Below are positions 11,701-24,200 of a stretch of 64,000 bases of DNA, in pieces. The notes beneath the pieces were generated by a model that was given only the letters and a program-made list of their open reading frames with translations, ran no database searches and was not told where the DNA came from. Within the stretch, counting starts at the first letter, position 1. Each line of letters opens with the position of its first letter. The stretch is from NCBI GenBank assembly GCA_000310025.1, contig FN649740.1:511805-575804 (forward strand), in the 5' to 3' direction. This DNA comes from Ectocarpus siliculosus. Taxonomy: Eukaryota > Sar > Phaeophyceae > Ectocarpales > Ectocarpaceae. The position numbers and the translations under genes were made by a program.

Positions 11701-14700
11701 CGGGACTCGGGCGAGCAGGAATCGGGGATGTTCGTCGCCGGCGACAAGGACGAGGAGATGGCTCCCGCGCAGACGCCGCAGGCCTCCCCGTCGGACACCG
11801 GCGACAGCGCGGCTATGCGCCGGGCGCACGGGCTGAGCTCCGTGGCAAGGCGCATGGACCGGCTGGAGATCAGGTCGCCGGCCGTCGAGACGCACGCCGC
11901 GCAGGTACGGTATTCTGTTTTCTGCAGATAACGAACATTGTCTCTTAACTTCCAGGGGTGTTCTCCCTTGTTGACGTCTCACGTGCTTTTTTTAGGTCGC
12001 CTTGCGAGCGAGGACCTTGGCTTCTTTGATCTCCCAAGGCTTGCCTACAGGCGGGGTGGTAGTGTACTGCTGCGAGTGCATCGTCCGAGCACGCGGTGTG
12101 CGCACGTGCGGACGCGCTTGCCGCTGGAGGCGCACCCACTCACAGACCGGCGCTGCCTGCCACCGCCCTCGTGCATCATGTATTGCTTGCTCAGTTTGGT
12201 TGTTGCCTTTCCTCGCCTGCCGCCCTCTGGTAATGATGATTTTCACGATCCTTCTTGGGGGTGTAGGCCCAACTTGAGATCATGGCCGATTCGACCGGCG
12301 ACAACCCTGGCCATGGCCATTCCATTCCCGAGGCGACGACGTCTCTCGGAGGCAGTGACGGAACGCCGAGCCGACCCCGAATCAGTTCGCTGCCTGCCCA
12401 CTACACCCCGGTGGGTAACTCGAACGTCGCGAGAAACGAGCGATCGAGGTTGAGCGGGGCCGGTGGTTCCCCGACGGAGTGCTTCCGTGACTACCTGAGC
12501 GGCCTTCATGGGAAGGAAGAGGAGGAGGACGACGAGGAGGTGAGGTTGCGGCACAAGTATTGGCGGAACAGCTGCCGTGACGGAAGGGAAGTCTCTGTGA
12601 TGGCTGGATTCTCGTCGCGTTTCTGTTTGCCGCCTTCTCCAATCGCATGTCGGGCTGATACGTTCGGTCCTTACTGCTGTATTGTTTGCCCTCTCTGTTT
12701 CAAGCATTATGCCTGTCCTCTCTCCTGCTCTTTTCGAACATCGCCGCTGCTTGTCGATAATTTTGCTATTTAACTCATTACGGGACAACAACCCAACGTA
12801 CCACCCGTTGCTCTTCCCCCCGATGGATGACACGCATGCACACCACACCGCAGCTCCTCGGCGAGGCTAAGCACGAAGGAAAGGCGCCGAAGACCCCGTC
12901 TGCAGTCGCCACGCCCTCGGCGCCCGCGTCCCACAGCCCCCCGGGAGTCACCTGCACCCGGTCCACCGCGCTGGGCCTTCCCAGCCCCATCCTTGCCGGT
13001 CTATTCGGAGACGCCGACAACAGCCACGCCCTCCAAACCGACGCCAGCTTTACACCGCGGGCAGGCTCGGTCGCTTCTGGTGGCAGCAGTGGTGCCGCAG
13101 TCGACGGTGCCCCCGGCGGGAGCGGTGGCGCCAGTGGCGAGGGCGAAGCGGTTGGTGGCGAAGGGGGGGTCGGGGCTACGGGAAGGGGTGCGTCGCTGGC
13201 CCGGAAGGGAGCGAAGCTGGGGCTCGGGGCGAAGGCGAAGACTCTGCCAGCGCGCGGCACTCGAGCGTCTCCGGAGGGCGGGTGAGAAGTAGTTGGGTGT
13301 GGCTTGTCTTGTGTTTCATGCTTTGGCCGTGGGAGGGGTTGGTGCATTGGGGCAGAGGGTGGAGCGATTGGAACCGTAACGTATGATATGTATGGTATAC
13401 CGGTTTTGTGATGCATGCCCTGAATAGCCGAGAGCTTTCGCAGTTGTGGCTTCACGTTCGTTTGAAACCTTTCGACACCTGCTCTCAAGGCGCGTCTCCC
13501 TACACTAGCAAGGGTTCATGTTAGGGTTCCCTTGACCTGCTTCCCGGCGCCTGTCCGACATCCGGGGTGCTTGACTCACCCCCCCCCGCAACCCGTTTTT
13601 TGTCCATTCGTTTCCCCTTGGGCCCCCCCCCCCCCCCATCACTGCCTCCGCCGATACGCGCCCGACTATCCTCTTAGGTTCTTGATACGGAGGAAAACGC
13701 TCGGGAATGCTCCCTCCTCCTCCTCCTTTGCCTCGTCGACTAGCTGGCCGAAGGCATACGCGGGGCAGGGTCGAGAAGACGACACCGCTGCGGAGCCCCC
13801 GAAGTTAGAGCGCCTGAGCAGCGGCAGCCGCAGCAGCAGCCTGTACCTGAGCTGCCTTAGCTCCGGAGAAGCGGTCCAGGTACACCTACATACCCACCAG
13901 TGTTGCGCTGCCTGCCCTGAAGACCGTGTATTCTCCCGCCTCGTTTGAGGTCTTGCCGCCTGTGTGTGTCGCAAGGTGGCGTTTTCGTTCCCTGGGTGTA
14001 CACTCCACCCCTCCGGTCTATCTCCCGCTTTAGGCGCTTTGTGCTGTGTTGTTGTGGGCAGCAAGCAGCAATAGCCACTCACACGCGCTTCCGATTTCTG
14101 TTTCTGGTCGCACGGCGGCGTTGTTCGTGTCAATGTGTCAATCCTAACTCTTGGTGCGCTGTCGAAGTGGTCGGTAATCACACGGCACAGCATAAGCCGT
14201 TGCAAGCTCTCTGCTTGTTTGAGATGGGAGATACGTGTTGCGGTTTGATTGCAAGATTAGTGTGTGAAGGTCGGAGGTCCGGGTTTTTTGGGTTGTACTT
14301 ATCGATATGCTCGACGTTGTCTCGTCGCGCCCTCTCCTATGTTCTTGATAACCGCTTAGGTCTCTGCTGAGTACCATCTACCATCCTTTTACCGGTCCAA
14401 CTGACGCGGAAGGCTTGAATGGTCACAGGCAAAATACCTAAAACGGGTAGATACACGCCTTCGACAAATTACAGAACCCATAACAAATCAACACAAGCGA
14501 ACCAGAACCAGACACTAGATCTCACACTGTCGATATGTTGATGGCCCATCCTCCTGCGAAAATGATACTTGTAGGTTTGTTCCTATTTTTTGCATATTTT
14601 TCCGTGCTGTTCTGTGCACACTTTTTTTGTGTTGTTCCGTTGTGTTGTAATTTCCTCTGCTAATAGTCTCCTGGTGAAGGACAACAAGCGGAAGTTGCCC

Positions 14701-17700
14701 CGCATCAGCAACAGAGGAGCATTTCGAGCCCTCTGTCCGTGCCCCTGATGGTGAAGGAGTTCGACACGCCCTCGGCATCGGGAAGCTCTGCTTGTGTTCA
14801 ACGGGCGAGAGCAGCGGCCGCCTACAACGAAGGAGGTGAAAGAAAGCACGTTTAGAGCAGTTTTGCATCCCCTTTTGAGCGCCTTACATTTTGTAAGGTT
14901 TCTGCGGGGGGTTGGGTTAATGGCCAAAAGTGCGAGAGGGTGATGTAGTCTCGTCGCTGGTGGCTGTGAGGTCGCGACAGGGGTACACACTACCGCAGGT
15001 ACGGCTGTAGGTGCGGCTCTTGACGGGGCGAGGACAGAACAGGACCTGTAGCAACCAACGTTGCGCTGCTGACGGTGGTGCCATCTATCATAGGACTAGC
15101 GCGGTGTCGGGGTTGTTTGGAGATTTTGTTGGCGTGGTATGCTACTAAACTTATGCATACGGCTAGATGAAGCTCTGTCTCTGTCGCTCTCTCTCTCTTG
15201 CCCTGCGGAGCAAGAACGATTGACTCGCGTTGCACCGACCGGTTTGTACGGCAAGGTGCAATAATACGTGTGTGCCGTTGTAGTGTTGCTACAGCAAGCT
15301 GCTTCCTTACTGTAGCGTGCGCGTGGCGAGCACGAGTGTCACCGCTGCAGCAAGAGCGTGCAGGAAAAACCCCGGCTTGACGACATGTTGCTGTCCTCCG
15401 GGTGCTTCGCGTTTGTTGTGCAGCCGCAGGTGTGTCCGGTACCGACAAGCAGGGACTGGACGCGACGGATTCCCGGTCAACGACTGACCCGACTTCTGCT
15501 GGCAGAGATAAAGACAGAGATAGAGATAGCCGCTATCGCTCTCCCGCTCTTGGTGCCCCAGGTAAGCCGCGAGCCTTCCAAAGATTGAGGTTAAGGCGTT
15601 CACCGCTACGTATCCTAGGAAGACGGCTGACGATTTTTTCTGTGCTGTTTGCGCCTGTTCTAGGCAGGTGCCATCGCTTTCACCGAGTTAAAATCCTCTC
15701 TGCGAAGAAAAGGAGTGCGAATGAGTCCGTGTCCCACGTGACCCTTCGGGTTGTTGCTTCTGAGCTCTTGAACCCCCTTCACAGCCTCCTTTGGGCCAAA
15801 GAACGTCAAAGAACGTCCTTCCTTGTTATTGTTGTCTCTCCCGACCGCTTCGTGTTCACCATCGTCCGCCATGTCGTTCTCGGAAACAAACACGTACACG
15901 CACATGCACGCCATTGCTCTTGCTCTTCAGCCGCCGCTTCTTCCGGGATGTCGGACCGAGGAGGCAACCGTCGCACGTCCACGGAATCTGTTGGGGCCAC
16001 CACCTCACGGACGCAGTTCGAAACCCCTCAGCCGGAGGTACAGTACTGTATGCAGACGACTCGATTTTGTTTTCCCCGGCACGATTTGTTTGTGCCTTGC
16101 CGTATCAGAGACTCTGTATCCTTGTTTTGTTTTTTTTCGGTCCAAACAATTTCTGGTTTGGGTTGGTGGGTATTTTGTCACGATCGTGCATAGTCATGAC
16201 CCGCACGTTTGCTACCGCTGCATGTGTTTGCTGGGCTCTGCAATCTTTTTGTACTCCTGCGCCCCGCCCTTGTCCGCATTGTTGTTACTTTAATATGGTC
16301 GTCTCGAACGTTGTGCTGTAATGGATTGATGGGTGTTCGTGTCGCGACAGACGAAGCTCAAGTGGGGCAGCCAGCCCCAGTACGGTGACTGGGGCATCAG
16401 TCAGCGGGCATCCGCCGGCAGCTTGCGGCACCTGGCCGGGCGTCTCCGAGCGTTCGTGGACAGAGCTACAGGAAGGCGTGCCAGCGGAGGACGGGTGAGA
16501 GAAGAGAGTTCGGGACACAATACAACACATGAGTGTTTCCTCGTCTGCATGGAAAGTCGATGATCCTGCATCGTGCCCCGCGGTTTAAGCGAGCCGAGTC
16601 TAGATACACACGACAGGGTGGTCGCGATGAGCCAGTGCAAGTCAGATGGGGATTGATTATTTCCGCTTGCTCGAAAAATGATGTTCGGATGGAGGTGACC
16701 AGCCGCAGTACCATCCGACTCAAGACGTATACAATACAATGTATGGGCATATCGTCGAAGTACATACTGTACCCCATAGTGCCCTTGGATCCAAAGGTTA
16801 CACATACGACGTGGTCCTACGACCAGCAAGTCCCCAGCCCGTTGATGCTGAAGCACGCTGAAATATCCTTGCCACGGGCTGTGGTGACCAGAATCGTTAA
16901 ACCTGAAGAGGATCGCTGTGGAGCGAAACACCGCCATAGGGCAGGTTCCGTTTCTCGTCACTAGATGCTTGGATGTGAAGAACCGCAGTCTCCGGGTTGA
17001 CCTCGCAACACTTTGCTGCAAGGGTGGTACAAACACCTATTTTCGTAACGTTTACGCGCAACGCCGTCCTATTTAATGTACAATACTTCTCCAGGACTCG
17101 GACGGCGGCGGCGGCGGCGGTGACTTGCCGATGTCGATGGCGTCTCCCGTCATGCACGGCTCCGCCTCCACCGCGGAGACACCTCTCGAGGGCGTCACCA
17201 CGCCCCTGCCGGATCTCCCGGATCTCCCACTCCTCCCACCCCCTCAAGCGACCCCGGGGTCTTCAAAAGGCGGCGGCGCCGGTGATTCGGGGTCCCTCCT
17301 CGCTTACGGTAACTCTCTCGGAGCCGTTTCGGAACGCGAAGGAGGAAGGAGCGGTGCTGGTGTCAAGGGCGGTGAGACGGAAGACGGTGATGGTGACGGT
17401 GATGGGTACTTTGGTGGTATTGCCGGGAGCGAGGGCTTGGAGGAGACGGACGTGTGTGCGGAGGAGAGGGAGGGACTGGGGGCTGCGGAGATGCAAGCGT
17501 TGTGGGACCCTTCGGTGTTCGGTGACGACGGGTGAGTGGGGTGGGGAGGAGGGGTTGTTGGTGGAACCAGTCGGCCGCCGGTGTTGTTCGTGGGGACGGC
17601 TAGGCAGTGTTCGTGGATTGTGTGGAAGTTGATTTCATGTGTTTTATTGGTAGCATCGACCGCTCTAAACGGCAGATCAACGAGGCGGCAGTCTTGTGTG

Positions 17701-20700
17701 TAGCGGGATATTGAAACTCGGACACGCGTCTAATGAGAAGGTTCTACCGACAGATGTACATATATTGTGTGTTGAGCTGCAGGAAGGCCTTTGTTGTCTC
17801 TTGGGTCTGGGCACTTTTGTTGTTCAGCCGTAGGAGGCGTTTGTTGTCTTTCGTTTTTGTGCACTTCTTTTGTTTTGCGCAATTTTGTTGTTTGAGCCGC
17901 AGGAGGTTGTTGTTGTCTCGTGTTCTACGGACTTGAGTTGTTGAGCCGCAGAAGACGTTTGGTTTCTCTTGTTTCCGTGCACTCTTGTCTTGTTGTTGCC
18001 GCGGAACTCACGACCCTCGATGCCCACGCTCTCTCTTGGCCGGCGGCGGCGGCGGCGGTGCGTGCGACAGATTGCGACGGCGAGACGGCTCGGTCGGGGT
18101 CGGGAGAGGCAGGCGAGGCCGGGATCGCCTCAGCAGCCTCATGATGACCGAGGGGCAGCGGGAGAAACAGCGGCGGCGGCAGTCCAAGGCAAAGCGGCGG
18201 AGGGTTTCCATCAGCATCAAGGTACAATAGGCGTCGTAGATAAATAAGAGTCTTAATCCTTGCAAGATTTTTACGGCAGTACGCGTCGCTGCTCAAAGGG
18301 ACACGACAAGCCAAACGGTCCCGTTGTCGTGACTCTCAGCGCCTTAACCCTTAACCTGAACGTGACTCCTCTATCCGCTATCGTTCTTCCTCCTTTTTGT
18401 TTTGGCCGGCGGTACCGGTAGTCAGTATTGTCGTTGCCTCAGGCTATATCATGCAAGATATCGTCTCCAGTCCGCTTATTGTCCACCATCGCCTCTGCAT
18501 TTTTCATGAAAAGCTTCTTCACCCAATTTCGAACGTCGGGTCATGGCTTTATCATGTCTTGACCCTCACTTTTGCCCCTCCGTCGAACGTGTACCTCACA
18601 CCCCCGTGCCCTCTATTCTCTGGCCATCACCCCATCCCTGCATGTCGTTCGAACAAAAGTCGCACCCAACAAGTCAACCTCTATCATCGAGCTGCCGATG
18701 CCCAGCTGACGCTTGCTCGTACCCCATCCCCTCCGTCGCTCCATGTAACGCCTTTTTCATTGTGGAAAAAAAAAAACAGTCGCGGAGGACAAGCAGCAGC
18801 GTGGGGCTAACCTCTCGCCTGGCGGGGCTTTCTCTTCTGGAGGTGGCAGAGGCGTCCAGCCCTGGCCCCGGCAAGATGGAGCCGCGGTCTCGTCTGTCTC
18901 CCTATCCCAAGGCTGCCGCGTTTGCCGGTGGCGCCATCTCCGAGGGGGAAGAGGAGGACGAGGACGATGAGGTATGTCTTGTGTACGTTCGTGTGTGTGT
19001 TTTTTTTTGTCGAGTACACGTAGGCAGCACAGGGGCGGGGGGACACGGGGGTGGTGAATGTTTTGTTTCTGGTCAATCCCGTCGCGTATTGTAGTAATTG
19101 CTGCTTCTCGTTCTATGGTTTCGTTGGACAAATCTGATTGGTGGTGCCAAGCGATATGTATGTACGCCTGATACGTGTTGCTGTCGTTTGTCTATCCGCC
19201 GTTCCTTCATGACTCTTGGATGTTGATGTATGGTATGGTATTTTCTTCGGCTGTTTTCTTGCCGAACGGAAGCTTAAGCTCAAACGCGCTCGTGTTTCCC
19301 CCGGCACTGGCAGCAACGAGAGGAGGAGGACAAGGATTCAAGCATGCTCCAGGCCGTACCGACACCCAAACCCACCCAAGGCCAAAGGAGTTGGTCATCT
19401 CAAGGTCTAGCCAGTCCCATGTCGGTGGAAAGGCCCGCGTGGCCAAACCAAGAGAGAGACAGAGACCGACCGCGGGAAGACGGCAGAGGTATGCATGCTT
19501 GTGGTGATAACGAGAAACATGGTGTTGAAACCGCCAACATTACGGTGAGGCATCCGTTCAAACAGGGAGGGAGAGAAGTTGGCCGCGTACCAGCAGCGGG
19601 CAGAGTGAGGCGGTCAGGCCGTCGTGGACGAGAGCTTCGCGCCAGACGTTCGTCGTTGTTTCGTTGTTGGATTTGCTGTTGCTGTTGCTGCTGTTGTCGT
19701 TACTTGTGGCGCTCCTCAATCGTCGCCGAGTAGCAGGATCGAATTGCGCCGCCTTATGTCTGTGAGATTTAGCTTGGTCGCAGGCTCGTCATGCCTGCAA
19801 CAGCTGGCTGAAGGTGTTTATTACGGTGTGTGCTAACGAACGTCATGCAGACTTTAGTCAAGTCAAGGACATACAGCAGTACTGCGGAACACCAAAATCC
19901 TTCTTCAACGCTCCGCACCCTTTCACCCACGTTACCCCCGCCTCTTCCTCGACCCTATGCTTTGCAGCAGAAACGCCTGCAAAGGTTCGGGAAGACCTGG
20001 AGAAATCGCTGACGGAACTTAACAACCTCTCCTTGTCCATCTGCAACAGCGAGGTCAGTTGCGGCGCAATCTACACGGGACTGCTTTACTGCTGTAATGT
20101 TCGACCAATCAGAACAATCAGAAGCATTGTCGCCTTGTCCCGCGTTTGTGTAGAGTGTAGAACAGTCGTTGGTGACGGGCGTGCGTCGTGCGCTTCTCTG
20201 TTGCACGTGTGAAGACATGGCGCGGTACGATGCATTGCGTTGGTAGGTTCCAGTAGCGTGTTGGATACGTGGGGATATCAAACTTGACGTGTGTGTCGAC
20301 ATATTGTCTGCCGTCGCAGCTGCAGGTGTATCCGCTGCTAGTTTCGCGTCTGTGCAAAGAAGCGCTAATTACTACTTTTATGTAGTACCGTTGCCTGTCT
20401 CCTTGCCACCACTCTATAGTGCCGCCTTCATATCCCGTGGCTTGAACCACCGCCGCCGTCCCTTCGTGATGGCTGTTGTATCGCTACCCCCAGGAAAACG
20501 ACTCGCCTGCCAAGCACGAGCGGCAGCAGCAGCAGCAGCAGCGGCCCTCCAAGACCGACGACACGAGCTACGATTCCGGCAGCGCGGGCGCCGATATCCT
20601 CGCCGGCCTCGACTCATCGTCCTCGTCGCCGGTGGCCATCGCTACGACCAAGGCCTCCTCGTTGCCCACCCTCGGCCTTGACTGCGGCGGCGTCGCCGAT

Positions 20701-21145
20701 ACCGTCCTAAGAATCGGTGATACCACGGGGCCCCCCGCGGTGGTATCGACCGAGAGCGCTTTGGAGGCGTTACGGCGACCCGGGGTGATGGCGAAGGCCC
20801 TCCGCATGCTCTCCGTCGACGAGCTTCTCGGCGACGTGCCGCTCGTTTGCGCCGCCTGGAGAAAGGCTTCCGTGTACGCCTTTGCTGAGGTTGCCTCGGA
20901 CATGACGGCTGGCGCCGAGGATAAGGGCCGGGCGGCGGGCGGCGGGAGGGCGCTGAGGGGAAGAAGAGCGGGGAAGGTTAAGGCGCCTGCGCCGGTTGCT
21001 TCGCGTAGCGTGTGGTCCGAGGAAAAGCTGGTGGGGACGTTTCCCTGGGGGGGGTTCCTATCCGAAGGGGCTTGCAAGCAGGTACACCATGGTTCATGTG
21101 GGGAGATGAGGATACTCTCTGCTGTCTTGGATGGTCTGGCGAATG

Positions 21146-21200
<55 letters not shown>

Positions 21201-24200
21201 CCCGGCGGGATGATTTTGGCGACGTAACCTATTGGGAGTGTGGTTCAGAACCCCTTTACTCTCTCACCATTTCTCTGTGTCCTGCTCGCTTGCCTTTCGT
21301 CCGATACGACACGACACGACACGACACGACACGACACGACACGACACGACACGACACGACACGACACGACACGACGACTGCCGAAAAAAGGTGCACAAGG
21401 TGTGGAACGCCGCCACCGGGCAGATGGAGGCCCTGAGCGTGATGGACCGGAAAGAGCTGGAGGAAGACGAGGAAGTGGTACGTACCGTACCATACCGTAC
21501 CATACCATACCGTACCGTCACCGTAGGTGACATGATGTAAGATACCACGCACCCTGGACCGATTCTCAAGGCTCGATTTTTTGACCGAAGAAAGTGTGGC
21601 GGTGCCGAGAGAGGCAGCGTTGGAACCGTTTCGTCGAGATCTTTCGGAAACCTCATCTTTTGAGCTTGGCATCCTCTTCGTCGGTGGAGTAGTCGGGCTT
21701 TGAAAGTCGGTCCCGAGGGCGTGGTATATTGTGTCTTGTGTGTCACCTACGGCACTTGGTTCCGTTTGATTGCACGCTCGTGGTTCCGAGCCACACCCAG
21801 TGGTAGAGGCGCATGTACAAAATGAGTCGGATAACGACCAGCAAAAGAGGTAGGGTACCTGTAGATGCGACAACGATTTATTCGCCAGCTTCGTGTTGAT
21901 TACAACAACGCGTCCACCTTGAAATCAACACGTGGTCGAAAGCTGCAAGTACTTCCAACTTGTTCGATAGTATGGGGGTAGCACGGATATCTTGCCCCGC
22001 CGCTTTGGAAGCACCTCCGGATTGTAGGCAGTCTTGTCAAGTTTTTGTGAATAGTTTTGGATCGCAAGTTAAGCGAAAGATGCTGCGATACTGCCGCCGT
22101 TTTTTCTGAGTTTATTGTGAGCTTCCGTCGTGGTTGACAAGGACAAACAAGCAAGAGCTTTTTCTCCTCGTGCTGCAGCACGGTTGTTGGGATGCGCGAC
22201 ATAAAATGGGTGGCAAAGGAGTTTCTCCTTCCGATACCTTCGCACACATAAGTTGTAGCATTTTCATTATTGTAGTTCTGACCGCAGGTCGGGTGCGGAT
22301 CAGATATTGTACATCATCACACTCGTCATGGTCATCCTGAGGGTCGACCTTTACGCCATGTCTGCCTTTGGCGGTTTGTTTTCTCGCGGGTGTCGGTCCT
22401 GCTTTTTTTGTGGTATACTGTATTGCAGGTGTCCCGAGAAGTGAGGGTGAGCATACTGGCTTCGTCCTTGGTGCAGCGGCGAATCTCCCCCAACTTCGTG
22501 CAGACCTTCGGCCTCTTCCGCAGCACCGTGCCTCTCCACCCCGAGGTGAGATGAGGTCGATCCCTCTTTACCCCCCCCCCCCCCCCCCCGGGGTTTGCCA
22601 TCGGGATTGGGTTTTCCTCCCTTGGCAACCACCTTTTAAAAAAAGCCAATTCCCTTCGTGAACTCCGCAACCAGGTTACCGTTTTTTTTTTTACCTCGGT
22701 TTTTTTTTTTTGGCGGTAACCATAATGGTGGTCGAGTAGATCATGTTGTGCGGGGTCGAGAAACCTCACTCCGCGCAACGGGGGATGATCGCACCACGTT
22801 GTGTTAAAATGGTCAAGCTTCCTCGAGGCAGTTACACAGTGCTTACAACTGTCTCTGGAAGTGAACGCACCAGAAAATAAATTAAGTCATACGTAGCTGT
22901 CATCCGTACGCAAGGAAGTAAGCACAAGATGCCGAACACCCTTAGCAGGATGCAGCTCACCCTTCATGCGACTCGCCAAATACCTCACGGCGCTTCGCGC
23001 TTGGTGATGTGAGAGCCTGGTCCGGTGAGAACCCGGCGTGCTCCGTCCCGGCTTTGTAGGGATGCGAGGTCAATGGTCAAACGACTACGGCATGCACGAC
23101 TATGAGTACACCCCCCCCCCGCCCCCATTTCAGTGTTAAATTGGTCAAGCACCCTCGAGGTAGTTACACAACGCTTACAACTCTCTCTGAAAGTGAGAGC
23201 ATCAGAAAATAAATTAAGTCATTGAACGCAGCTGTCATCCGCACGCAAGGAAGTAAGCACAAGATGCCGAACACCCTCAGCAGGATGCAGCGCACCCTTC
23301 ATGCGACTCGCTGAATACCTCACGGCGCTTCGCGCTTGGTGATGTGAGAGCCTGGTCCGGTGAGAACCCGGCGTGCTCCGTCCCGGCTTTGTAGGGATGC
23401 GAGGTCAATGGTCTAACGACTACAGCATGCACGACTATGAGTACCCCCCCCCCCCCCTCTTGCTGTTGGGTGTGTTTAGGGTCGTTTGACGTGAAGTTGG
23501 TCGACACTGCCTCGATTTTGACCTGTGTCGCTTTGGGATGCGTCGCACCCCCCCCTGCTGTTGGAGCAACGTTGCTGTCACCGAAGGGTCTTCTCGTAGT
23601 CTAGGTGGTGTCGGTACACTCTAGTCCTGTTTGTAGCTACTTTGTGTTTCTGCGATTTGTTGGTGTGTGTGGCGTGGCGCGTGATGCTGCTGACACCCAC
23701 GGTACACGTTCGTCCTTGCTCTGTTATAGGATGTAGGGTAGATGTTAACGTTCACGTTAACGTTAATGTTTGTGCAATGGCACGGCATGGCGCAGTGCGA
23801 GGCATATATCGCCTATTCGGATTATTTTCTTCCGTAGGTGAAGGTGCTTTTGGCATTAGCGTTTGTTCGTCCAACCTATACACATACGATGCAGTACGTA
23901 TATCTCGTGAGATGTGCCCGTCAAGTCTCATTCATTCGTTCATCCGATCCTCGCCCCCCTTTGCAAATTCACCCCCAACAGCTGTTCGGCACGAAGGAAG
24001 AGAAGTATCCTTGCGGGCGAAGTCCGGGGATAATCCGCCATCGCCCCCGGGTTCCCAATCCCTCGGTTGGGGGAGTGTCGCAAGGGCGAGGGGTTGGCCG
24101 CTCTAACCCCCACGCGTCTGCCAGCAGTGGTAGCGACCTTCGATATCAGGTAAGGCGTTTGTCTTGTCTATATACTTGTACAGTTGTAGGTGGCCTTGGT

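Noticed and set aside
10893-11855. Antisense open frame of 320 codons opposite the large kinase-gene exon 6
   Set aside because: GC-rich coding DNA leaves the opposite strand open. It is Pro/Ser/Leu-rich without a domain, while the plus strand joins flanking exons in phase.
23134-23460. Tandem R2 units considered as a CRISPR-like or satellite array
   Set aside because: Only two long units with no short regular repeat-spacer structure, and the context is a eukaryotic intron.
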